A DNA stretch of 64,000 nt from Hormiphora californensis (Eukaryota > Ctenophora > Tentaculata > Cydippida > Pleurobrachiidae). The position numbers were made by a program, and so were the translations under genes. Below the pieces are notes generated by a model. The model made no database searches and was not told where the DNA came from. It saw only the letters and a list, made by a program, of their open reading frames with translations. Positions 12,601 to 21,435 of the stretch are shown one piece after another. Position 1 is the stretch's first letter. The number at the start of each line of letters is the position of its first letter. The stretch covers positions 6,161,697 through 6,225,696 of the forward strand of contig CM035350.1 in NCBI GenBank assembly GCA_020137815.1, read 5' to 3'.

Positions 12601-15600
12601 GGGATCCCCTCACTCCCTACACTACTGTACTGGTCACTGTGCGTTAACACCTTGTGGGGGAGGATATGTTACTTATCAGATGAAACATAGGGAAATAGAA
12701 ACATACAATATTATTTGCATTATATGTTTTAATATTCCCCTCGTTGTGTGAAGCTGTGAAGAAAGGAAATCATGGCCTAGATGACCTCACTTTTCAGTTT
12801 TCACTCACTTTTCAAATTGATAGTAGATTTGATAAAGATACCTTGGGGGTGAGAGCAAAGTTTTTGCAGAAGTAGTGGAGTGTCCAGGTTGGGAGTGATC
12901 TGATCTCCAAGACACCATCATCCCGACTCATTACACACCAATGGGTCAGCCCGGGAACTGCTGTTACCAACGGTGGGCCAGGATCTGGCTCATTTTCACC
13001 CTAAATAATGGATCTGTGCTTATACAGCGACGCAAAAAATAATAGGAGACACTAGAAATGAGGACCCGTTTGCACGATATATTGCCCCTGAAGCTAACAT
13101 GGCATTTTTACCATGGCATCTTTTTCCGGATTTCCGTACAGCAATTCTTCTACATTCTCCTCTTCTTCCGCATCTCCGTCTCCTCCTCCTCCTGTCTTGG
13201 TCTCAGGGACCTCTATATCGGGGGAGAGGGTCGTGGAAAACAGCCCTGATTCATCCGTGTAGGTGGTCACACATCTGAGAGAAAAGGGAGAGGAGAGATA
13301 TAGATTTGGAGTTCTCAGTTCCTTGCCAGGGCCCAGGTCATGCAGGGTAGCTGAAAATCTCAATCAAAATGTAATGCACACAAGCCCGTATCACAGTCAT
13401 ATCACTTACACAATATGAGTGGATGGAGTATCGGACAGGACGAGTTGTGCCTTCCCCTCCTTAGTGACGACCACACCCAGCAACTTGACTACTCCCGAAC
13501 TGAGGACCAGCACCCCGAACGGGTCACTGATGCTTGCCCCCGAGATAGTCTCCTGTAACTCCACCTTATGCAGCAGAGTCCCCTCCTCCAGTAACATCAC
13601 ACTCCTGGGGCACACTTGGACTATATAGTGCCGAATATTACCCACGTAGAGTGTCGTCTCAGAGGTAGCAAAACCAGACTCCTCAAGCTCCGAAATATCC
13701 TCCCCTGAGAAATGAAGAGAGGTTTTAAAAGATAACCAAAGGGATTAGTCCAAAAACCAATTAAATAAATTTTGTTTGGATGCCCGGGGGGTAACACCTT
13801 TAGGCTACTGCCATAAATAACGGCATTATACATTATAATATCTCGTCAATTGTTAATTATTATCCTTATCTGGGAGGCCGGGGATCGGACGAGGAACGGG
13901 TACGTAATGAAATTACCCCTCCGCACTATAATAGCTCACGGAGGGGTGACTTCGTAACCAAACATACCGGTCTGTAGAACAAGGGTGCTGTCAGCCTTCG
14001 CCAGGATCAGGAAATCGTGGAGGGTGGATTGTACAGGTTTAATAGTCCACATATTGTAGATGGTAGGAAGATCAAATGTTGAGTTGATCACCGGTCTAAT
14101 AGAGTTTTGGAATACTGACAGGGCTCCATTTTTACCGTACCTGGGATGGGGGGGGGGGGGGGATATTCAGTACGAACTAATAACAAAACCAACCCAATTG
14201 TAAACCAAGAACAAACAATTCAGAGGTGGTCATGTTTTGTTGATAGTTCGAAATCGAACCACAACTTCAAAGAACCTTTTCAAGCAGGTAACACGTACCC
14301 ACTACAGGTGACGACCTCAAGATCAGTGTGATGTTTGCTCCGGTACTCCTCGCTGACATGGGGGGACTCTCCCACTGTCATTTGGGTAATCGGTGAGAAG
14401 TTGATGAGGCTATCCGTCACCTCAAAGGAGTAGGTGGCTAGTCTCGCCTCGTGTTGGGAATCTGTACAGCCGTATAACTCTCTATCCACCTCGTCCTCCT
14501 CGTACTGCGGGGTGTGTGTTAGAACTGTAGCAGAATTGAGGAGTTATTATATGGGGGCTGTCACATGGTTCTTTAGTCACAATGTAATCATGGTAATAAT
14601 GGGGGAGGGTTCGAAATATTGTCTCATATTATAGCTACTGGCCGTAAACAGTAGTTCTATAATAATATACCCTAGTTCGCTTATGGGCGTACTCCTCCAA
14701 ATTTTTAGCAGCAACACTGCTCTGTTCCTGGTAGTGGAGGAGGATGGAGTTACCAAACCTTGAACCGAGGAAGATGTAGCTACCTGCAGGAAATAATGGG
14801 TTTGAAATTACCGACAAAAACAGCAAACCGACAGAGAAAAATGGGAATAACTAACCGGCTGCCATGCAGAGACAAGATGTGATAACAGATGTAGCTGCTT
14901 TCTTCCAGTCAAACTGTTTGATACTTCGCATTCCATCACTTAGTAGCGTTATTAGATAGATATCCCCTGATTTGAGGGATAATATCACCCTCTCTCCTTC
15001 CATTATTGCAGCATGAGAATCGTCCAGTGTTAGTACCATGTTACATTGCTGAACCTGGGATGTTAACTAGCATTAGGGGAGGGGGCAACAATAAACCCGG
15101 CAGTTAGGGTTACGGTCTTTATAGGTAGTTATATGTATGGTTAGTTGTAACTCAAATACTCATAATACCTCTAGAGGAAAATCAGTAGTTTGACATGCCA
15201 GTGAATTGAGCATTATACCAAATGGAGGTACTGACTGATTCAGGTACATAAGAGAGTTCACAGCAAAAACAAGTACACCTGTAAATAAAGAACATTATTT
15301 ATGGTTCAACATGTTTACTTTGCACCATTCGTCAAGTCGTGTATAATGTTTTTCTTTACCTCCGGTGGGTTTTGGGATGGGTAGCACGTAGAGACTATCA
15401 AATGGGAGATTGTTCTGTGACCAGATAATGGGATGAACTCGATCCCTAATGTTTAGTGCTATTGCCACTATTGAGCAGGTATCACGACGGACAGCCACTC
15501 GACCAGGCCAGGTCCTCAGCGGCTCGTAGAGCAGTAGAATAGTGGGTTCACTGTAGCCGTGGAGAAATTGGAAATCCTTAACATTGTTAACCTTCTCATC

Positions 15601-16522
15601 CAAAGCCTTCAAATCGACCACGTAACTAGAGGGGGTTACAGTGTGACAGAAAAGAGCCGAGTGTGAGAATATATATCACCTCACACAACCCTCCACCTCC
15701 TTCTCTAACCCTTCTTTAAAGGAGAGAGAATTGGTCGAACAAGTTCCACCTACCTTTATTATGTTCTAACCCTTCTTTACAGGATAGGAGAGAACAAGTT
15801 CCACCTACCTCTGACAAGCAGAATCAGCCATGTTCTTGGTCGCCTTTATTAGGGGAATTACAACAAGTCGAGATCCGTAGATCAGCATGGCCGCACTACG
15901 GTTCTTAGCATCCACACGAACCTGTACAGGGTGTCAACATGATAACTGGTTTTAGTAAAATCACTACATCACAATATATCTGGTAAATACACACACTTAT
16001 GCCACACCTGAGGCTGGAAGCTCTGCTGTAGAAACATTGTCCTCTGATCATCCTGTTCGTAGTTGTACAACATGCGAGTTTTAATGGCATGTGACGAGGG
16101 GTCGTAGTCCACCACGGCCAGCTGGGCCTCTCCAACAGCAATGAGGAGGGAGTGTCTCTTGTTTCCCGGATATTTAGCAGTCGCCATCGAACTAATCATA
16201 CCATACAAATTGTAGCTCAGCACCTGAATGTCTATTTTATTACAGCAATACAATACAACATCAGTGATAAGATTAAAATAAATTAACATGTCAAAGATCA
16301 CAGGAAACTGAAAGGCATTATAACGGTGTATTAGTTGCCTACCTGTTCTAACCGATGTCGTATAATTTGTCCCTCCTCTTGTATCGGTACATAGCGGAAG
16401 ACTCTTAACAAACTACCACCCGCAACGATTAGATTGGGCTCTTTTGCGTTGATGAAGTTACAGTGGCAGCAGTGATCCACTGAGGTGGGCGGATGGTTTA
16501 GTCTGTAAACCCCAAAAACCAT
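3641..16522 (-). CDS. CPSF1: Cleavage and polyadenylation specificity factor subunit 1 (CPSF160)
   Basis: Twenty-one exons (high to low): 16522-16343, 16223-16008, 15921-15809, 15625-15360, 15278-15169, 15054-14856, 14783-14671, 14504-14299, 14140-13968, 13704-13410, 13274-13112, 13000-12842, 12650-12485, 12434-12148, 12013-11829, 9830-9708, 9620-9401, 9226-8813, 8731-8595, 5081-4908, 3827-3641. Every junction is GT..AG and phase-consistent, giving 1361 residues (human is about 1440). CPSF160 is the scaffold of the nuclear mRNA 3'-processing complex, built from MMS1/DDB1-like beta-propellers and a CPSF_A C-terminal domain. Diagnostic stretches are [93 protein letters not shown] and the C-terminal [20 protein letters not shown]. 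The start was chosen because [13 protein letters not shown] aligns with the family start. Exon 6 could begin at 15048 instead. Two other genes and several fold-back repeats lie in its introns. Confidence 0.96.
3849..4040. repeat. Fold-back MITE with 8-bp target duplication in the last CPSF1 intron
   Basis: The outer arms are inverted copies of each other (CATAAACTCTGGCCACTGGC near 3853 versus its near reverse complement ending at 4040). The interior is a string of smaller palindromes (CTCCCAGCGCGCCGCTGGGAG; ATCCGCCAGTGGCGGAT). The element is bracketed by the exact direct repeat GGTTATAT at 3841-3848 and 4041-4048, an 8-bp duplication as hAT-type transposases make. No coding sequence. Related palindromic debris (CCAGTGGG...CCACTGGC) lies just downstream at about 4420-4500. 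Family placement is inference from duplication length only. Confidence 0.65.
4756..4890. repeat. 135-bp near-perfect hairpin 17 bases inside a CPSF1 intron
   Basis: The sequence starting CAGTTGATCACTTTTGTTCT at 4756 is repeated in inverted order ending at 4890, with only a handful of mismatches over about 60-base arms and a tiny loop near 4822. On the CPSF1 strand it begins about 17 nucleotides after the 5' splice site of exon 20 (GTAAATG at 4901-4907), so the pre-mRNA would form a long stem next to the donor. It looks like a short fold-back transposon copy. No target duplication could be assigned. Confidence 0.75.
5339..7610 (-). pseudogene. F-box and WD40-repeat protein (FBXW10-like), nested in CPSF1 intron 19, with three +1 frame breaks
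   Basis: Exon 1 (7610-7381) joins exon 2 (from 7283) through a 97-base GT..AG intron. The product (~720 residues if frames are bridged) has a W-rich N-terminal region, an F-box at about residues 180-230 ([20 protein letters not shown], then VSRSWKALS), a basic linker with SP/TP sites, and WD40 repeats ([56 protein letters not shown]). F-box/WD40 proteins are substrate receptors of SCF ubiquitin ligases. FBXW10/CDRT1 is the closest architecture I know. The frame shifts by one base at about 6163, 6136 and 6022; the three shifts add up to a whole codon and restore the frame, and all other codons read normally. It could be a recently inactivated gene, assembly indels, or recoding. It sits on the same strand as its host and must use its own promoter (7611 upward). 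Confidence 0.8.
7611..8594. other. Upstream region of the nested F-box gene inside CPSF1 intron 19
   Basis: No exon is visible between the F-box gene start and CPSF1 exon 19. GA-rich tracts occur near 7865. This stretch must contain the promoter of the nested gene if it is transcribed independently. I see no repeat with clear ends here. Confidence 0.4.
10817..11591 (+). CDS. Secreted or GPI/membrane-anchored CAP (SCP/PR-1) domain protein nested in CPSF1 intron 15
   Basis: Two exons, 10817-11215 and 11349-11591, phase 0, 213 residues, on the strand opposite to CPSF1 and wholly inside its intron 9831-11828. A signal peptide ([19 protein letters not shown]) is followed by a CAP domain: HNSYRSLH near the start, YGENLAY, the CAP1 signature GHFTQVVWKKS (assembled exactly across the splice junction) and the CAP2 signature [13 protein letters not shown]. 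After the domain come a short [12 protein letters not shown] repeat and a hydrophobic C-terminal helix ([16 protein letters not shown]) ending at the stop, as in a GPI-anchor signal or tail anchor. An in-frame upstream ATG at 10760 exists but would bury the signal peptide, so 10817 is preferred. CAP proteins bind sterols/lipids or act extracellularly; the specific role here is unknown. Confidence 0.9.
13896..13962. repeat. Short inverted-repeat element in a CPSF1 intron (copy 1)
   Basis: Inverted arms ACGTAATGAAATTACCCCTC and GAGGGGTGACTTCGTAACC flank about 20 bases of loop. A second copy with the same arms occurs at about 29335-29402, and a degraded one at about 57235-57290. This indicates a dispersed ~65-bp MITE. 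It sits immediately upstream (on the CPSF1 strand, downstream) of the exon 9 donor. Confidence 0.6.
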
Positions 16523-16733
16523 CCTATTAGCGATGAAATGTTCAGTAAGCATGTAAATGAATAAATAATATTGATTTCGAAATTCCAAGTCAATATAGTC
16601 TCAATACAGTCTCGCCCTCACTCCCCCACAGGTCACAGCCCCCAAGGGCCATGAATATGAATATGAATATGAACTTCACAATGTATATCGAGTCAATATA
16701 AAGAAAATATATGACTCTCCCGCTCTTACACTA

Positions 16734-18407
16734 GGGTAGACCGGGGTAATTTGGACGGTGGGGCAATGTGGTCACAGGACGGGGCAATGTGGACTAGTGA
16801 TTTATATGGGACTTTTAAATTGTGGTGTTTAGTGTGAAATAACGAAAAATGACGACTTTAAAGTTAAACTTTATTTCGGTAAACTTAATTATGATAATTA
16901 TTTAAATTAAGGGTCAGAATTTCACAATATGATACTTTTCTATTCAGTTTCATCATCAAAATGACATTAGCTTTCGATTTAATTAGCTAATTGGCATTTT
17001 AATGAAGCGGGGCAATTCGGACAATTTGGGGCAATTCGGACGAAAAAATCGGGGGCAATTCGGTCATAATCCAGATTGCCCCATGGGGCAATTTGGACTA
17101 GACCAAATTGCCCCATGGGGCAAATTGGTTAAAACAAATTGGCCTCATGGCGCCATTATACTCGTTTCTATGGTAACCATCGACAACCTGCTTTCATAAT
17201 TATCCTATTCAATCAATATAGATGGCTAAAAATGAGTAAATAGACCAAAAAATAGAAAAAGGCGCATTTTACAACCAATTCTCTGGATGCCAAGGTAACA
17301 AGTCAATCCATGGTGTGGCATTCGACAAACCAACTTCATAGGGTGCTCCAGAATATCTAGGACTGGTGCTTTGATGACCAAAAGTAGTGTTTTATCTTGA
17401 TAATCATCCATTATATGCAGCTGATATAACTGAATAAAGGGATAAATTACAGGCTAACTTAGAGCAATAGGCATACATTTGATAACCAAAGCCACTGACT
17501 GGCTGGTAACTGAAGGTAGTCTGATGTCTCATTGTGACTCACAATCATGTTTAAATAATCGATAGTCTAATAATACGGATGTAATGGGTGAGTTTGTAGC
17601 AAGAAAATAGTACATTAATGCAAATTCGCCGGTTGCTATGGTAACAAACTCCGTTGCTATAGTAACCCCAGGGAATTGCATTGAGTGGGAATCGGCCACT
17701 AACATGATTAATTAGACTGGATCCCCATAATAGTAATTTCTGGCCTTGTAAGCACCTGAAAACACAAACAGCATTCCTTTGAAAACCGTAGCTTTATTTG
17801 TGGTTTTTTTATCTTTGATGTCGATTTTCTCAAAAACCCTATTTGGGATTAGATTAAATCTTTTTCTAATCGACTAGGCTAATCCTGAGCTTTCGAAAAT
17901 GCACCCTATAGATATAGATCTGATGAACACTTAATTTTTTGGTTAATTAGGCTAATTACTACTTAATTAACTAATTTTGAAAAAGGAATAACACGGGATA
18001 CTAAATTACTAGATGGCTGAAAAGTTTGAAATCGATATCTCAAAAACTGTGGCTACAATCTAAGTTTGTCCAAATAGCCCCAACCTCGGTCTGATTTACA
18101 TCGCAGATTTACAGCTGGGGCAATGTGGTGTGTCGCGGTCACGTGACTGAATGCGCACATTGTGATTGGTGTAGAAGTCACTAGTCCAAATTGCCCCGTG
18201 TCTCGCGATCAAAAATATTCCGACTTACCTTCATTAACAAGGTTAATTAGCTATCTAAAAGTTATGTTTTCGATTCAAATTTGTTCTGAGGCTCAAGATA
18301 AAGGTTCAGTTGCACAAATTGAGTAGCTAACTAATTGATTAAGTAAATTAATGGCTCTTGAAATACCAATTGAATGCAAAAACCGTCCAAATTACCCCGG
18401 TCTACCC
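16734..18407. mobile_element. 1.67-kb non-autonomous DNA transposon with ~26-bp terminal inverted repeats and TA duplication
   Basis: The left end (16734, starting GGGTAGACCGGGGTAATTTG) and right end (ending 18407) are exact reverse complements over about 26 bases. Both are flanked by TA (16732-16733 and 18408-18409), the signature of Tc1/mariner-type insertion. The interior has no transposase-like frame. It carries many dispersed copies of a GGGGCAATTTGGAC / GGGGCAATGTGG motif in both orientations, clustered near both ends (about 16763-16795, 17008-17130, 18061-18210). These look like sub-terminal transposase binding sites. It lies about 200 bases upstream of CPSF1, so it could influence that promoter. 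Confidence 0.85.
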
Positions 18408-18659
18408 TATACGTATAAAATATAGTTAAAAATTAAGTACATTAATATACGCTTCCAGGCCGAGGCTAATAGCACAACAGCAGTTACCTAAAGCGGGACA
18501 AACACACACAGACGAACCAATGAGACTGGTAACAATGAGCTGAGAGCCAAACGGACAGATAGATTTAACCAGATTTAATAAATTACTAAAATCGAATAGA
18601 AAAAGGCGAATAAGTTAGTTAAAAATACGGTAGTTACAAAACACCACCACACATACACA

Positions 18660-19858
18660 CAATACAATACAATACAATACAAAATATAAATTTATAATCC
18701 GCTTTTCAACTGTCCGTATTTACGGCACAGCACAAGTTCTGCTGCTGGGAGTCAGATTCATCGTCACATCCTCTTTCATCCTCAACAGCCCTCGCTCCAA
18801 AAGCGGCTAGCTTTACAGCAAGATTATGAAGTAATAGTTTATGTAGGGGGCATTTATAATATAGCTCTATCCTACTTGGATTATATTGTTTTTGATGTAG
18901 TACTTTCCGCCCGGGTCCTCTAAGCGGAGCTTTTTCAAGGTATTTATAAGGGCTTTTCGCTCCTTAATTTGGATCGGTGTTAAATCTGGCGACAAGTAAA
19001 CAGCTGCGAAATATTCCGAGGTCTTGAGCTGTCGCGACTTTTTCAGCAGCGCCATAAGTGTTGCTCGTCTTTCAAATGAAACCAAAAGTGGTCGAGGGCC
19101 CTTCTCGTTTTTCTCGCCGATACGTTTCATAGCGTGAACTTTCGGTTTTTCGTTCAGCTCAGCAAACAAACCATCAACACTGGTCTTGGTCAAGCGGTCA
19201 GTTGTTTCAGGAATACCGAAAATAACAAGGTTTTTATCCCTCTCTGACAATGGTGCGTGAGTTGGTTCTTGAGAAGATTTTCTCACCACTGGAGAGACTG
19301 CAGCATAGTTTTGAGCAAGTACAGTAGAGTAAGCTTTCACCTTCTGCACTGAAGTTGTCATTGAACTGAGTTGCTCCTGTTGGTTGTTGATCAAGGTTTG
19401 TTGCAGCTCGATCACCGTAACACGGTGGCGGTCAAGTTCTTCTTTACACTTACTCAACTGGTCTTCTAGTTTCCTCGTACTACTAACCTCATCAAGGCTA
19501 AACATTGAACACTTCAGAAGTTTCACAACGGACAAAAATGTTTTACACGTAGTGTCAATGATTTCCTCTTTAGATAAGTTCTTGAGAATACGTCTAAAGT
19601 GAGAGCATATTTTGTCACCAGGTGAACCAAGTTTTGACTCAGGGAATTGTTTGATAAAGTTGTAACTATTCGTTACTTGTTGCGGTTCAAAAGTTATCTC
19701 TTCCGAGGTATCCTCGTAATCCATTCTCATAATTTCCATAACATGGTCGTTCACTGCTTTTATCAATCGTTCTCTCGTAGGGTTATCGCCCTCGTTGTCT
19801 TTCGTTCCCATCACTACCTAGAGGCTCACGCCTCAGATTAATTTGTTTAAAGTAGTGT
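18660..19858 (-). mobile_element. ORF1-only (half-LINE-like) retroelement, copy A
   Basis: On the minus strand the element begins at 19858 with ACACTACTTTAAAC, has a ~45-base leader, one ORF (19814-18867), about 200 bases of 3' region and a pentanucleotide tail of repeated TTGTA at 18660-18680. Its 5' terminus is the same as that of copy B (43041), which is flanked by a clear target duplication, so the ends are real. There is no reverse transcriptase. It must have been mobilised in trans. No unambiguous target duplication was found for this copy, which landed beside a CA repeat. Confidence 0.75.
18867..19814 (-). CDS. LINE ORF1p-like protein: coiled coil plus RRM-like nucleic-acid-binding domain
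   Basis: A single-exon frame of 315 residues (first in-frame ATG pair MMGTKD). The N-terminal ~110 residues are helical, followed by a coiled coil (RKLEDQLSKCKEELDRHRVT) at about 115-150. The C-terminal half has the pattern of LINE ORF1 RNA-binding domains: KNLVIFGIPE (beta-1), RPLLVSFERR (beta-3) and YLSPDLTPIQIKERKAL, ending DPGGKYYIKNNIIQVG. A second protein of the same build lies at 43111-44094 with the matching landmarks KNLMVFGLPE, RPVIVKLQ and NPGGQFRVRRG. ORF1p binds its RNA and acts as a chaperone in LINE retrotransposition. The frame is intact, so it may still be expressed. Confidence 0.8.
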   Translation of the reverse strand: MMGTKDNEGDNPTRERLIKAVNDHVMEIMRMDYEDTSEEITFEPQQVTNSYNFIKQFPESKLGSPGDKICSHFRRILKNLSKEEIIDTTCKTFLSVVKLLKCSMFSLDEVSSTRKLEDQLSKCKEELDRHRVTVIELQQTLINNQQEQLSSMTTSVQKVKAYSTVLAQNYAAVSPVVRKSSQEPTHAPLSERDKNLVIFGIPETTDRLTKTSVDGLFAELNEKPKVHAMKRIGEKNEKGPRPLLVSFERRATLMALLKKSRQLKTSEYFAAVYLSPDLTPIQIKERKALINTLKKLRLEDPGGKYYIKNNIIQVG

Positions 19859-19869
19859 TGAAAAGTTTG

Positions 19870-19871
<2 letters not shown>

Positions 19872-19937
<66 letters not shown>
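19872..19937. repeat. CA dinucleotide microsatellite
   Basis: About 33 uninterrupted CA units directly adjoin the 5' end of ORF1-only element copy A. Confidence 0.95.
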
Positions 19938-19938
<1 letters not shown>

Positions 19939-20324
19939 GGGCACCGGCCAAGTCTCGAACTATTGACGTAAAGTAACCCATACCCAAGTCCCAAAGCCTG
20001 ATATTAGTATAATATCACACACTGTATGTCCCTCCTTGTGGGGATGCATGCGAGGGGACTCGGGAGTCGGGGTTGCTAACATGCCAACGAAAAAAGAAAA
20101 ACTGAAAAACGGCCATCTTGGATTCTGATATATTTCAAAGTATGAAATTCGATTATCTTAGCGCCGCCAAACGTGCCGCGCACGATGTGTTGGCTCACGC
20201 GCGCGTAAAAAGCTAGAAAATGTCAAATTTTTTGATCTGTCCGAATCTTCTTTTTCAAAAAAATCTCGGTTTCTCTTCGAATTCAGCCGGTAACGGCTTA
20301 AGAGGTCTACGTACAGGATTTAAC

Positions 20325-21204
20325 ATGAACTTGGACGGTAAACTACTCCCTTACCATGTATTGGCCACCTGGTATATCCACATTGTATCGTTGGCGGCAC
20401 TCCTGTGCTACGGAATAACAATGTACTACGAGTTTGAGGACTCAACTGCAACTGTGTGTCATGTCTGGAACCTCTTACCCTCATTTTCATCTACTGTTGG
20501 AAACTATACACCCCAAAGGTGACTTTGTGCAATAATATAATTCAAAATAGCAAATTTGTGTCATGTCGGTTCTGAATTTACTACGTTACACTGCTACATT
20601 TAGACCTTCTATTGAACACAGGTACATCTGGAGACTACTTGTAGGAGTTTCCTGTGTCATGCGATCCCTCGCAGTTTGGATGTTCTACAAAAATCTCCAG
20701 CGGTTTCAGAAACAGGGTGCACTTGTGTTTGCTTTCAGTTGTCTGCGGAGTCTAGAAATCTTTGGTGGGTATAATAATCAAATAATGTATTCATTCGTAC
20801 ATGTCATTTTCATGAACATTCTAGAGCTTGACGTGTATTCTGTTCTTGCAGGTCTCCTTCTCTTGACAATGTTTGCCTCCACGGAAGTGTTCCCTCTCCA
20901 TGCCTTTGGTTTCAGCCTCTTTTTCTTCTGCTCAACTGTCAACATTTTCGCGGTATCGAGGTTGTTACACAACGGAGTCACGGGATCTGGACTAATAAAC
21001 AGACAGACAGTATATTTCCCACTAATTTATATCATTACCTTCCTGGGGTGTTTTGTTTCCTACATAGTGCACGATTGGTACTGCATCAGTGGAGTTTACA
21101 CTATTTTTGGTGCCCTGGAACTTATTATGATATTTTCAAACATCATGTTTTGGACACACTGTGATGCGCTCGACTGGAGAGGCTATACTATTTCCATCGA
21201 ATAA
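20325..21204 (+). CDS. PGAP2: Post-GPI-attachment to proteins factor 2 (Frag1/DRAM/Sfk1 family)
   Basis: Three exons (20325-20518, 20622-20764, 20852-21204; phases 2 and 1) encode 229 residues. PGAP2 is a Golgi/ER membrane protein needed for the second step of GPI-anchor lipid remodelling. The family landmarks are visible: a first transmembrane helix after a short cytoplasmic tail, then ATVCHVWNLLPSFSSTVGNY directly before PQRYIWR (human has LPSVSSAIGG...PQRYVWR), four further hydrophobic helices, and YCISGVYTIFGALELIMIFSNI near the end (human [20 protein letters not shown]). The frame is also open upstream from an ATG at 20220, but the family start fits 20325 better. TMEM260 begins only 231 bases downstream on the same strand. 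Confidence 0.93.
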
Positions 21205-21435
21205 TAATTGATGTAGTAATTATTATCTGAATTAATTAGATCTATTTATAATTATGAGTGTATTTTATTATCTTTGATTGATATATTTGATTGGCTGTTT
21301 ACTTTATCCCCACCATCCGACCCAATTAACATTTCCAACCCTCACTAACTGACACCCTGCTCTCTTGATCGTCACTATTCGTTTATTCTCCCGATTGGCT
21401 GATAATATTCTTTGTTTACTCTGATAGGTCATACC

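Noticed and set aside
13275-13363. 5' extension of the CPSF1 exon 11 frame
   Set aside because: Joining it to exon 10 in phase creates a stop; the CTCTCAG acceptor at 13275 joins in frame and matches the family.
17002-17199. Open frame inside the 16734-18407 element, considered as a transposase fragment
   Set aside because: It consists of repeated GGGGCAATTTGG motifs and shows no DDE/D or helix-turn-helix pattern.
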